Shown piece by piece: positions 17,997 to 27,614 of a stretch of 64,000 nucleotides of DNA; position 1 is the first letter of the stretch, and each line of letters opens with the position of its first letter. Position numbers and translations under genes: made by a program. Origin of the DNA: CAZMSQ01 sp964569025 (GTDB taxonomy: Bacteria; Bacteroidota; Bacteroidia; Chitinophagales; Saprospiraceae); assembly GCA_964569025.1 (NCBI GenBank), contig CAZMSQ010000010.1:1-64000 (forward strand). Direction: 5' to 3'. Below the pieces are notes generated by a model. That model made no database searches. It was not told the DNA's origin and saw nothing but the letters and a program-made list of their open reading frames with translations.

Positions 17997-20900
17997 TCAG
18001 AATGCAGCTCTTACCTCCACCCGGCCAATGTGAATGAGCGGTGCCAGACCTGTTTGCCGCCCTTCATAGGTGACATTGAGTTGAACGTTGTTGTCCAAGC
18101 GGCGGTCTATCTGGAGATTCCAAAGGTAGTTTCTTCCATTTTGGAGGCCATTCATGAGTGCAAAAGACACGGGTGTGTTTGGGAGTCCCTGATATTGCAC
18201 CTGTACCAGGCCAACAGAGGCCGAAATTGACGTCTTCGCTGTTTGGTTGACGGTTGCCCCGAGTCTGAGTTCGTATTGACGAGCGGACTCTCCAAATTCC
18301 TGTTGCAGGGTATTTTTGCCGTACTTCGCTATAAAAGCTATTGATGTACGAAATGTTGCTGCGGGTTGCCATTGGATTTCAGGTTGGCAATGAATGCTGC
18401 GAATGAGATAATCCCGGGCAGAAAAAAATTCGGAATCGTTTTCCTGCAAGAGTGCAGACACCTTCCCAATAGCAATCCACCCGGGAGCTAAAGCTGTGCG
18501 CAACCGCACACTCTGCTCGGTCTGGCGGCGACTATCATACCCTGAGGTCAGAACCAATCGGTTGCGCATGTCAACCCAGGAAAACTGCATATCAAACGAG
18601 GCATTCCCCCTGTTGAGAAAGAGATCCGCCCTGAGCGTAGAAGTCAAGGCAATCAGAGAAGAATCCGGGATGGCAAGTTGGAGGGGGTCCCAGGTCCGCA
18701 CCCCAAAACCGGGTCTGGTTTTTTTGTCGATACCCATGGTCATTTGTGCTGACCACTTCCGGAGAAACCCTTCCAAGCCGTCCGTTTCCCTGATAAGTGC
18801 AGAGGGGTCGAGCCTCAGTAAGGCATTGATTTTTGAATTCTCAGTCCGGATAAAGTCTTCCGTGTATTGGGTGATTCGAATGACATTTGCCGCCCCCGGA
18901 AATGGCGGAAGTTCAATTTCATCAAACTGAATCTGCCCGTCTCCGTTGCGGTCCTCCCAAAGATGAGTCCCCTGTTCTCCGGGCTGCACTGGACGGTAAA
19001 TGAATTCCACTTTTTGCTCCTGCCCTGAACTGATGTCATACAGCACACTGCTCCGTATAAATCCACGCAGCATGGTGATTCTGTGTTCAATCCTGCCCAG
19101 CAGAGTCTGTGAAGGGCTGTTCTGGAAAGATGACGTATCCCCTCCTTCCAGGCGCCGATAAGCCAGGTTCCATTTCAACTGTGACCCTGAGCGCTGTCGC
19201 CATTCACCGGAGAGGGAGTAATTATGGGCAGTGGCAGTGTTGACAAATTTTCCCGCAATTGGTGCATAGTCTATTCTCACTGCGTATTCTGCGGCCCATG
19301 TGAATGCTTCTGACTCTTGCAGGCGGGCAAACCACCGTGCCATTTCGTATCGAAAGCTGCTTGCATTGATGGAGTCGCTGCTCGTGTCGTATCTCTGGTT
19401 GACTTCCTGTTCGACATACATTCCTGCACGCAAAGATCCGCTTTGATTCAGGTTTTTAGTAAGCTGAAATTGGGGGCGTGAAAAAGTGGACCGAGCTCCG
19501 CGACTTTGTGTTTTCAGCCAATTGCCCGAGGCAGCAAGCTCCCAGCCTGATTGGTTCCAGTTCAGAGAGGCCCGGTGTTTGACACCTGAAAACAGACTGT
19601 CTCGTGCAAATCCCGAGGACTTGTATTGGAGGGCTCCATGCTCTGCATGCACGAGGCTGAGGGACACGTCTCCAAGATGTTCCTCTTCAGGAGTCGAAGC
19701 AGGTTCGAGATTCCAATCCCGAGAAAATTCAGCCTCACGCCAGGGATTGAGCCCTTTAAACTGTTTTCGAACTCCTTCATAATTCATCCCTCCATTGATA
19801 CTCCACGGACTTGACCCTATGTCAATCCGGTGTCTCCCTGTCAGAAAAACAGCCAGTCCTGTGTTATCATCATCATCTGCATTTGAAAACCGGTTGAGGT
19901 CAGTTCTGCTCATGGCTACTTCGGCTTGAAGCGCAGAATATTGATTCCATTGGAGATTCAACCCAGCAGCATACAACTGCTGCTGGCCGGGCGGCATCAG
20001 TTTCACCACTGGTTCATAATCTCCCTGTGGCTGGCAATCAGGGCCAGCGGGCACCCATTCAAAAGCTGTCCCGAAGGCTTCTGCCGGCAGCCTTCTATAA
20101 TGGCCGTTCCCCTCTCCTACCTCTGTGAATGTGACTGCCCAGATTCCTCCATTTTCCGGACCTGCCTGTACATAGATACTGTCTGTAAAGCAAAGGCTTT
20201 CTGGCGGTGCCGGCACTTTGATGTACCGAACCGGGTCATTGGCAGCTACCCCGGGACGCTGACCAGGAGCAAGGACCCCTTCCGCTGCATCTCCGGCCTC
20301 TGCAAGTGCCAAAAGCTGGCCTGGCGTGAGCGTTCTCGCCCCACCTGAAAATTTTCCATCCTGCTCCGAATATCCATTGATATAGAAACTCATCACACCG
20401 CGTTCATACGCTGCATTGACAGTGTGCAGCGTACGAAGGTACTGTCGGGTTGCATATTCAAATTCAACAATAATCCTGATGTCTTTTGTAATCAGCCTAT
20501 TGCTTGTAAAAACGACCGTCCCTCTGTTGTAATCAATGATGTAGTCATATTCCTGACCACGCTTCATAAGGCGTCCATCAACGTATACCTTTTCAGTGCC
20601 GGCCAGTACAATGATGAACGATTCGCCATCAGCCCCAACGAGGCGATAGGGACCTTGATTTCCCTCCGAGCCTACAAAGGAATTTCGTGAAAACCTTCCC
20701 CTTGAGACCGCCATTCCAGCCTTGACCCTGATCTGACCGTCATCGGGAAGGGAAAACTCATCCTGAGCAGTCGCACCCTGTAAGCGCTTGTAATACCTCA
20801 TGAAGTGCCCTGAAGAATGAGAGAGCTCATAGTCCCCGGCAGTCAATTGGCCGTTGTTCCTCTTGATTTGAATGAAGACCCGGTCAAACTCCTGAAGCTG

Positions 20901-21464
20901 ACTGGTATTTCCCTGGGGCTGAATCGGCAGGTTGTTATCAGACAGAGCTGCCACCAATTCGATGCCATCACCAAGGCTTCCGTTGAGTTGTAAGTTGAGA
21001 TTCGAATTGACAGTCAGGTTTTGACGATTACCGAAAGAAACGCCTCTTGAAAAACTGCCGTTGTAATCCAGCCCGCTGTTCGGCAAGAAGAGAGATTCAT
21101 CCTTTTGAGACACGTACAACGTCCCGATGTAATCCGTATGACTTTCCCGATACATCATGGCAGGGCTTCTATTGAAAGCTCTGCTGACTAAAGATTGAGG
21201 GAGAACCCGGTACCGCACAATGACTGAGTCCACTTCTGGCTTTTTCTTCCAAATGACCGCATTGGAGTTGAAGTGCCATGTAGAACTGTCAACAGGGTTC
21301 TCTCCTGAAAAGACCATTACTGAGGAGGGAGAAATCCAGAGCTCACCCAAAAGAATTGTATCCTTACCGACGGATTCGCGAATCTCTCTGAGAGTAGACA
21401 GATTTTGTGAAACTCCGGGCAAAACCCACAGAAGGGACAATATGCAAGCAAGGAGATGTTTCAT
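17997..21464 (-). CDS. Large outer membrane beta-barrel protein, SprA-like N-terminal motifs
   Basis: 1155 aa, signal peptide 1-19 (PGVSQ). Residues about 130-245 carry a recognisable Bacteroidota outer-membrane pattern: SRGVSFGNRQNLTVNSNLNL, then ELVAALSDNNLPIQPQGNT, then FDRVFIQIKRNNGQLTAGDYEL. From memory, similar wording occurs in SprA, the T9SS translocon channel, but this protein is about half that length, so it is not SprA itself. The rest alternates amphipathic strands with many aromatic ends, consistent with a barrel, and ends RVEVRAAF with a terminal Phe. Function unknown. First gene of an operon with the VWA protein and M28 peptidase. Confidence 0.75.
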   Translation of the reverse strand: MKHLLACILSLLWVLPGVSQNLSTLREIRESVGKDTILLGELWISPSSVMVFSGENPVDSSTWHFNSNAVIWKKKPEVDSVIVRYRVLPQSLVSRAFNRSPAMMYRESHTDYIGTLYVSQKDESLFLPNSGLDYNGSFSRGVSFGNRQNLTVNSNLNLQLNGSLGDGIELVAALSDNNLPIQPQGNTSQLQEFDRVFIQIKRNNGQLTAGDYELSHSSGHFMRYYKRLQGATAQDEFSLPDDGQIRVKAGMAVSRGRFSRNSFVGSEGNQGPYRLVGADGESFIIVLAGTEKVYVDGRLMKRGQEYDYIIDYNRGTVVFTSNRLITKDIRIIVEFEYATRQYLRTLHTVNAAYERGVMSFYINGYSEQDGKFSGGARTLTPGQLLALAEAGDAAEGVLAPGQRPGVAANDPVRYIKVPAPPESLCFTDSIYVQAGPENGGIWAVTFTEVGEGNGHYRRLPAEAFGTAFEWVPAGPDCQPQGDYEPVVKLMPPGQQQLYAAGLNLQWNQYSALQAEVAMSRTDLNRFSNADDDDNTGLAVFLTGRHRIDIGSSPWSINGGMNYEGVRKQFKGLNPWREAEFSRDWNLEPASTPEEEHLGDVSLSLVHAEHGALQYKSSGFARDSLFSGVKHRASLNWNQSGWELAASGNWLKTQSRGARSTFSRPQFQLTKNLNQSGSLRAGMYVEQEVNQRYDTSSDSINASSFRYEMARWFARLQESEAFTWAAEYAVRIDYAPIAGKFVNTATAHNYSLSGEWRQRSGSQLKWNLAYRRLEGGDTSSFQNSPSQTLLGRIEHRITMLRGFIRSSVLYDISSGQEQKVEFIYRPVQPGEQGTHLWEDRNGDGQIQFDEIELPPFPGAANVIRITQYTEDFIRTENSKINALLRLDPSALIRETDGLEGFLRKWSAQMTMGIDKKTRPGFGVRTWDPLQLAIPDSSLIALTSTLRADLFLNRGNASFDMQFSWVDMRNRLVLTSGYDSRRQTEQSVRLRTALAPGWIAIGKVSALLQENDSEFFSARDYLIRSIHCQPEIQWQPAATFRTSIAFIAKYGKNTLQQEFGESARQYELRLGATVNQTAKTSISASVGLVQVQYQGLPNTPVSFALMNGLQNGRNYLWNLQIDRRLDNNVQLNVTYEGRQTGLAPLIHIGRVEVRAAF

Positions 21465-21758
21465 TCAGGAAAGGACGAGTCGATGATTTCCATTTCGCGG
21501 GATGAAGGAATCGTCACGCGAAGTTTGCAAACCAATCAGCGGGTCAGGTTGTTTGCCTTTTTCTGATGACCAATGAAATTGAAACGTCATTTCCGGCCCC
21601 ACATTACTCTTTACGATGAGTTTATCGGTATTCTGGTGATTTTTAAAAAAAATACATCTTCTCTGCAACCAGGAGGGTAAAAAGATAGTTTTACTATAAA
21701 TTTAATGACGTGATTTGCCATTTTCAGACACGTTGGCACGGCACCACAACTTGATACT
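21465..21758. other. Divergent intergenic region, 294 bases
   Basis: It separates the barrel gene (minus) from the ABC transporter gene (plus). It is AT-rich around 21640-21710 with an A8 run, as expected for back-to-back promoters. I found no perfect TAnnTTTG box on either strand and no RNA gene. Confidence 0.4.
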
Positions 21759-23480
21759 ATGACGCCTCTCAAGCGTTTTCTGGCATTGCTTTCTTTGGAG
21801 CGTAAACGGATATACTACATTTATATCTACGCCATTTTCTCGGGTTTAGTCACGCTGACGCTCCCTCTCGGGATCCAAGCTATTCTCAGTCAATTAGAGT
21901 CGCAGGAAATCACCTCGGCATGGACCATCCTTGTCGCTGTGGTCATTGTCGGCATTATTGCTGCCGGGGTTTTGAAAATCATGCAATTGTATTTGTCCGA
22001 GTTCATTCAACGGCGGATTTTTGTACGCGCCTCCCTTGAGTTTGCCTACCGTCTGCCAAGGATTAAGTTCAGCGCCCTGAGGGAGCATCATGCGCCCGAA
22101 TTGGTCAATCGATTTTTTGATACGCTCACCATTCAGAAAGGACTCAGCAAAATCCTCATTGATTTTTCGACGTCTGCTATTCAAATTCTCTTTGGCCTGC
22201 TCCTTCTTTCTCTTTACCACCCTGTATTCATTGCTTTTGGGGCGATCCTCCTCATGATTCTGTTTTTTATCATCCGCCTTACCGGTCCATCTGGCTTAAA
22301 CAGTAGTTTGGAAGAGTCAAGATTCAAGTATGAAGTGGCTCATTGGCTCGAGGAAGTTGCACGTACTATGGGAACATTCAAATTAAGTGGCTGCGTAGAT
22401 CTGCCACTTGTCCGGGCCGATATGCTCACTGAGAAATATCTGGCAGCGAGAAAGGACCATTTTCGCATTCTCATCTTTCAATTCAGCAGCTTTGTTGGAT
22501 TCAAAACCCTGATTACTGGTGGGTTGCTGGTACTTGGAAGTATTCTCGTTGTGAACCAACAAATTACAATCGGACAGTTCGTTGCCTCTGAAATTGTCAT
22601 CATTTTGATTATGGAATCTGTTCAGAAATTAATCCTGAGCATGGAAACAGTGTATGACGTTCTGACCTCTGTGGAGAAAATCGGCTATGTCACAGATCTT
22701 GAGCTGGAAACGAGCCATGGCTCTACCATGGTCGAACAAGCTACTGAGCATCAAGCATTTGGGATCCAACTGCGTGAGCTCTCATTCAAGTATGAATTAT
22801 CTGACAATCCGGTTCTTGACAAAGTAAATCTCGATATTTCTCCGGGTAGCAGGGTCTGTGTAGGCGGCTATAACGGGAGTGGTAAAACAACTCTGCTTCA
22901 GCTCATTGCAGGACTATATGATCACTACGATGGGAACATTCTCTATAATGGACTTCCTCTCAAGAATCTGGATATTTATAACCTCAGGTTTCTGATTGGA
23001 GATACATTGACTCAGGAGTCTCTGTTTTACGGGACGCTGGAGGAAAACATTTCCATGGGTCGGGCTGATGTGGGTATTAAGCAGGTCATCGAGGCGTCTG
23101 ATGAAGTGGGACTCACGTCTTTTATTCAGCGTATGCCGATGGGGTATGATACACTTATCAAGCCTTCAGGAAAAGACTTGTCTGACAGTGTGATTCGGAG
23201 AATTATTCTTGCGCGGGGGATTGTTACCAGGCCACGGCTTCTATTGCTTGATGAGGATATTTTCCAATTTGAAAGTGCAGAGCAAAGAAAACTCATTCGT
23301 TGGCTCTCCTCTCCGGACCGCCCATGGACTCTTGTAGCAGTATCTAACGACATCGATGTGGCCCGAATGGCTGATAAAGTGGTCATTTTGGATCAAGGCC
23401 GGGTAAAAATGGAAGGTACGTTTGAAGAGTTATCTGGCATTCCTGAAATCGGAGACATTTTCAAGTTCCCTGAAAGATAG
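21759..23480 (+). CDS. ABC transporter with fused membrane domain; degenerate ATPase motifs
   Basis: 573 aa. N-terminal transmembrane domain about 15-310 with about six helices, then a nucleotide-binding domain from about 340. Walker A GGYNGSGKTT, a Q-loop-like TQESLF, and Walker B RLLLLDED are intact. The signature that should read LSGGQ is KDLSDSVIRR, the D-loop is IFQFES instead of ATSALD, and the switch His is Asn (VAVSNDID). HlyD and TolC genes follow, so this is the inner-membrane part of a type I secretion-like exporter; there is no C39 peptidase domain. ATP binding is likely, but hydrolysis may be weak or non-standard. Substrate unknown. Confidence 0.9.
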   Translation: MTPLKRFLALLSLERKRIYYIYIYAIFSGLVTLTLPLGIQAILSQLESQEITSAWTILVAVVIVGIIAAGVLKIMQLYLSEFIQRRIFVRASLEFAYRLPRIKFSALREHHAPELVNRFFDTLTIQKGLSKILIDFSTSAIQILFGLLLLSLYHPVFIAFGAILLMILFFIIRLTGPSGLNSSLEESRFKYEVAHWLEEVARTMGTFKLSGCVDLPLVRADMLTEKYLAARKDHFRILIFQFSSFVGFKTLITGGLLVLGSILVVNQQITIGQFVASEIVIILIMESVQKLILSMETVYDVLTSVEKIGYVTDLELETSHGSTMVEQATEHQAFGIQLRELSFKYELSDNPVLDKVNLDISPGSRVCVGGYNGSGKTTLLQLIAGLYDHYDGNILYNGLPLKNLDIYNLRFLIGDTLTQESLFYGTLEENISMGRADVGIKQVIEASDEVGLTSFIQRMPMGYDTLIKPSGKDLSDSVIRRIILARGIVTRPRLLLLDEDIFQFESAEQRKLIRWLSSPDRPWTLVAVSNDIDVARMADKVVILDQGRVKMEGTFEELSGIPEIGDIFKFPER

Positions 23481-23547
23481 CATCATCTCTCTTTCCGCTT
23501 TTCCTGTTGTGTGAATTATTCCAATACTTTCAAATGCCACCTCTCAC

Positions 23548-24930
23548 ATGCTAAATATCTCTTCCAACAGAAGCATCCGCGAATCTTTGAATGAGGAGCA
23601 GTACAGTTCGTTCCGGTCGATAGAGGAGCCTGATTTTGCCCGTCGGTTTCTGTATGTATTGGGAAGTCTGCTGTTGGTTACGATTGCATTTGCCTTTCTA
23701 CCCTGGAGACAAAACGTTATAGCTAAGGGATATGTCACCACGCTGCGGCCGGAGCAGCGGCCCCAGACAGTACAGTCTGTCATTGGCGGACGGATTGAGA
23801 AATGGTATGTCAGGGAAGGTGATACAGTATTTGCTGGCGATACAATTGCATTTATTTCGGATGTAAAGGACCAATATTTTGACCCTGATCTTCTAGAAAG
23901 AACCCGTGAGCAGATCAGTGCCAAACAGAGTTCGGCACTCGCATACACTGACAAAGCGTCATCTTTAGAGCGGCAGATTGTGGCGCTTGAAACGACGCGG
24001 GACCTCAAAATTTCCCAAGCAGAAAATGCGCTCGCTACTGCTCATTTAAATGTAGAGTCTGACAGCATGAAATTGGTCTCAGCCGTATTGGACTTCGAGA
24101 CGGCGACCATTCAGTTTGAACGGGAGCAGGCTCTTTTCGACAAAGGCCTTACCTCCAAAACAGATCTCGAAGACAAGCGTGTTAAAATGCTGGACGCAGA
24201 TGCTAAGAAAACGTCTGCCAGAAATGCCTTGCAAGTCAGTCGGAATGATCTGCTGAACGCCCGTATCCAGTTGTCGACTATTGCCAATGAATTCAGTGAC
24301 AAGTTGGCCAAGGCGTATGCCGATCGTTACAGTGTCTTGTCGCAGGTATTTGACGCCAACGGAGAAATTGCCAAAATGACGAATCAACTGGCCAACTACT
24401 CGATTCGCTTTCAGAATTATGCAGTTACAGCACCTCAGACAGGATTGATAACCGAAGCATTACGCGTTGGTATTGGAGAGGTCATCAAGGAAGGGGAGCG
24501 CTTGATTAGTATCATGCCCCTTGACTACCAGCCAGCAGTAGAAATGCTTGTGCGTCCGGTGGATATTCCGCTCTTCAATATTGGAAATGACATTCGGTTT
24601 ATCTTCGACGGATGGCCGGCAGTGGTGTTTTCAGGGTGGCCTGATCTGTCATACGGCACCTTTTCAGGGAAAGTCTTTGCAATTGACAGGTTTACAGGTG
24701 GGGAGGGAACTTTTCGGGTATTAATTGCTCCAAATCCAGACAAACGCCCCTGGCCACAGGCTCTGAGTATCGGAACAGGCGCAAAGAGCATTGCCCTTTT
24801 GAAGCAGGTTCCGGTTTGGTATGAAATCTGGCGGAGACTCAACGGATTCCCTCCGGACTACTACCAATCCACACAAAAAGAGGGGGAACCTGACAAGACC
24901 ACTATGAAGACCTTGAAACGCCTCAAATGA
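23548..24930 (+). CDS. HlyD-family periplasmic adaptor of type I secretion-like exporter
   Basis: 460 aa. Single N-terminal membrane helix about 31-50 (FLYVLGSLLLVTIAFAFLPW) after a cytoplasmic stretch. Lipoyl half (VIGGRIEKWYVREGDTVFAGD), coiled coil about 115-290, second lipoyl half (YAVTAPQTGLITEAL), then a beta-barrel domain (VDIPLFNIGNDIRFIF). Starts 67 bases after the ABC gene. Its TGA overlaps the TolC start by four bases (ATGA), a mark of translational coupling. It should bridge the ABC protein and TolC across the periplasm. Confidence 0.9.
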   Translation: MLNISSNRSIRESLNEEQYSSFRSIEEPDFARRFLYVLGSLLLVTIAFAFLPWRQNVIAKGYVTTLRPEQRPQTVQSVIGGRIEKWYVREGDTVFAGDTIAFISDVKDQYFDPDLLERTREQISAKQSSALAYTDKASSLERQIVALETTRDLKISQAENALATAHLNVESDSMKLVSAVLDFETATIQFEREQALFDKGLTSKTDLEDKRVKMLDADAKKTSARNALQVSRNDLLNARIQLSTIANEFSDKLAKAYADRYSVLSQVFDANGEIAKMTNQLANYSIRFQNYAVTAPQTGLITEALRVGIGEVIKEGERLISIMPLDYQPAVEMLVRPVDIPLFNIGNDIRFIFDGWPAVVFSGWPDLSYGTFSGKVFAIDRFTGGEGTFRVLIAPNPDKRPWPQALSIGTGAKSIALLKQVPVWYEIWRRLNGFPPDYYQSTQKEGEPDKTTMKTLKRLK

Positions 24931-26363
24931 TGCTTCCACGCTTACTGATTGGCCTGTTCTTCCTGCCCATTCCCGGCCTGTTGTGCTGTCAGGAGGTGCA
25001 AACTGACCCGGATGCTGTTCTGACCTATCAGGCATTTATGAATCTGGTACGCCAGTATCACCCGGCTGCCCTTGGTGCGGAACTTCTTGTGGAAGAGGGC
25101 AATGCAACCGTAATGGGAACAAGGGGTCAGTTTGACCCGAGACTTTCTGCTTCTTCCAAGGACAAAAACTTTGGGGACCAGACGTATTACAACCTGATTG
25201 ATGCAGGTTTGCTGATTCCAACCGCCACAGGCATAGACATCAGTGCAGGATACGAGCAGACTTCCGGGGTATACCTCAATCCGGAGCGCACCTTGCCAGA
25301 AAAAGGCCAGATGGCCTTGGGTGTCACCATCCCGGCGCTGCATCAGCTCATCATCAACGAGCGTAAACTTGAGATGCAGCGCGCCAGGCTCATGCAACAG
25401 GCCAGTCTCATCGAGCGAAGGGTCTTACTGAACAAACTCTTCTTTGAAGCTGCCATCGCCTATTGGAAGTGGTCCGGGAGCTGGCAAAAACTCAGGGTCT
25501 ACGACGAGGCTGTCTCAGCTGCCAGACAACGACTCCTCGCCACCAAGGAGAGCGCAGAACTGGGAGATATTGCGACCATCGATACCGTTGAAGCACGGAC
25601 TCAGGTCCAGCAATTTGAGATTGAACAGCTGGATGCGTTGCTGAAATATCAGGAACTGACTCTGAAGGTATCGAATTTCCTCTGGGATCCCAACGGGCAG
25701 CCCCTTCGGCTCGACTTTGGAGCCCAACCGGAAGATGTTCCCGTGTCAGACGATGCAGGTCTTCCTGCCCTTGCAGGAATCTTGCCTGAAATCGAAGGAC
25801 TATCCGCCTGGCACCCAGAGCTCTTACTAACTCTCAACAAACAATCCCAATTGGAGGCTGAGCGACGGATTAAACTCGGAAAAACACTGCCAAAAATAAA
25901 GGTGGACATGGTCCTTCTGGCAGATCCCACAGACTTGCAGCCCACAATTTCTGACTACCGGCTTGGAGCTGGTGTTCAGTATCCGATTTTTACCCGTCGG
26001 GAACGGGCTGATCTCAATCTGACAGACCTGAAATTGCGCCAGGTGGCATTGGACCTGCAGTTCAAGCAGCAAAAACAGGAAAACGACATTCTTACTGCCT
26101 GGTACAAGGCCTCAAACACTTTTCGCCAGATTGGAGGGTTCCGCAATCAGACAAACAATTTTCTGACCCTCTTGGAGGGTGAGCAGGAGAAGTTTTTCCT
26201 TGGGCAGAGCAGCCTTTTTCTGGTCAATGCGCGGGAAGTAAAATACATCAAATCACGGCTGGACTTCATCGATGCCATCTTCAAATTTGAGCAAGCGAAG
26301 GAGCAATTGAAGTTCGAGCTCTTTTCGAGGGGCGAAGGGGTGATCACTCCGAACGCACAATAG
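24927..26363 (+). CDS. TolC-family outer membrane channel of type I secretion-like exporter
   Basis: 478 aa. Signal peptide at 1-20 or so; the end (GLLCCQE) holds two Cys but is not a clean lipobox. OEP-type helical repeats: MNLVRQYHPAALGAELLV near 37, long helices near 160-240 (ATKESAELGDIATIDTVEA) and 340-440 (LKLRQVALDLQFKQQKQE). Third gene of ABC-HlyD-TolC. The 3' end overlaps the convergent permease gene by 20 bases. It is distinct in sequence from the TolC at 9728. Confidence 0.9.
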   Translation: MMLPRLLIGLFFLPIPGLLCCQEVQTDPDAVLTYQAFMNLVRQYHPAALGAELLVEEGNATVMGTRGQFDPRLSASSKDKNFGDQTYYNLIDAGLLIPTATGIDISAGYEQTSGVYLNPERTLPEKGQMALGVTIPALHQLIINERKLEMQRARLMQQASLIERRVLLNKLFFEAAIAYWKWSGSWQKLRVYDEAVSAARQRLLATKESAELGDIATIDTVEARTQVQQFEIEQLDALLKYQELTLKVSNFLWDPNGQPLRLDFGAQPEDVPVSDDAGLPALAGILPEIEGLSAWHPELLLTLNKQSQLEAERRIKLGKTLPKIKVDMVLLADPTDLQPTISDYRLGAGVQYPIFTRRERADLNLTDLKLRQVALDLQFKQQKQENDILTAWYKASNTFRQIGGFRNQTNNFLTLLEGEQEKFFLGQSSLFLVNAREVKYIKSRLDFIDAIFKFEQAKEQLKFELFSRGEGVITPNAQ

Positions 26364-27561
26364 GGGGAATCTTTGCTGCCCGGTTGGCGGCAGGCAGGCT
26401 GGCCAGCATACCGATGGTACCGACCAGCATGACAACGGCACAAAAGTCTATCCCTTTCAGACTAATGGGGTATGCGTCAATGACAAAGCCGGCCGGAATG
26501 GGTACGATTCCGAAGAATTTTTGTCCTGCAAACACGAGAAGTGAGACAGAAAATCCTATTATCAACCCCAATCCGCTGAGCAGCATTCCCTCCCAAAGGA
26601 AAATGCCGCGCACACACTGTGCATCTGCACCCATGGACCGAAGAATGGAAATATCTTGTTTCTTTTCAATGACAATCATCCAGAGTGCACCTATCATATT
26701 GAAAGCCACAAGGACCATTGTGAACCCCAGAATGGCAAATGCCATCCACTTCTCGATGTTCATGACCTTCCTGAAGGCCTCATCCTGTTGATACTGATCT
26801 TTGACGGAGAAGCCTTCACCCAACAGTTCTGAAACGTTTGATTTGACTTGTTCGACTGAAAAGCCGGGTCGGACGCGCAGTTCGAGGGCGGAAGCAGAGC
26901 CTGTCATCTGGAGGAGGTTTTGCACCACTCCGAGGTCTGCCATGGCGTATTCGCTGTCGAAATCCTGCTGGATAAAAAAAGTACCTGAGGGTGCGAGCAA
27001 GGCGGACGTATAGGGCCTCTCAAGCGGGCCTACACGGCCTCGCTTGGGGACATACACCCTGACAGATGCAAAGGGGTCAAGTACATTCACTGAAAGCTTG
27101 TTTCTCAAGGCAGAACCAAGCACAACCATAGGACGGGAATTGTCCATGAGTAGGAATCCACCCTCCAGCATGGTAGCCTCTATGTCGACCACTTCAGCAT
27201 AGAACTCATCGACTCCCTTGATCATCCCAAAATCCTGCACCTGATTGTGTTCGAGAAAAGCAATCTCCTCTAGGGTGACAGAAAGAGCTTCCACGCCCGG
27301 CAGACTTCTGAGGGAATCAAGCGGCACTGTTTCAAGTTTAAACGTTTTCCCGGTTTCGGGAGCCACCATAACATCCGGATGAAAAGAGCTGAACATACTT
27401 GTGATAAGCTCTTCAAAGCCATTGAATACGGAGAGAATGAGCACGAGAGCCGCGGTACCGATGGCGATGCCTCCCACCGAAATTCCGGAGATAATATTTA
27501 TGGCATTCGCCGACTTTTTGGCGAATAGATACCGGCGAGCAATATGGAGGGGAAGATTCAG
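26344..27561 (-). CDS. LolC/LolE-like lipoprotein-release permease, apparent CTG start
   Basis: 405 aa if started at CTG 27561. The expected family start (LNLPLHIARRYLFAKK, then NAINIISGISV) lies upstream of the first ATG/GTG/TTG codon, the GTG at 27477, which falls inside the first membrane helix. In frame, TGA at 27579-27577 closes the frame and only CTG codons lie between. FtsX/MacB-type architecture: one N-terminal helix, a large periplasmic domain about 50-265, then three helices near 280-300, 325-350 and 370-395. LolC/E moves mature lipoproteins out of the inner membrane with LolD, which is not adjacent. Follows yifB by 53 bases. Confidence 0.85.
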   Translation of the reverse strand: MNLPLHIARRYLFAKKSANAINIISGISVGGIAIGTAALVLILSVFNGFEELITSMFSSFHPDVMVAPETGKTFKLETVPLDSLRSLPGVEALSVTLEEIAFLEHNQVQDFGMIKGVDEFYAEVVDIEATMLEGGFLLMDNSRPMVVLGSALRNKLSVNVLDPFASVRVYVPKRGRVGPLERPYTSALLAPSGTFFIQQDFDSEYAMADLGVVQNLLQMTGSASALELRVRPGFSVEQVKSNVSELLGEGFSVKDQYQQDEAFRKVMNIEKWMAFAILGFTMVLVAFNMIGALWMIVIEKKQDISILRSMGADAQCVRGIFLWEGMLLSGLGLIIGFSVSLLVFAGQKFFGIVPIPAGFVIDAYPISLKGIDFCAVVMLVGTIGMLASLPAANRAAKIPPIVRSE

Positions 27562-27614
27562 AGTCTGGCGATTCAGTCATTCAAAAAACAGCACAGATGC
27601 AGGGGCATTCCCCA

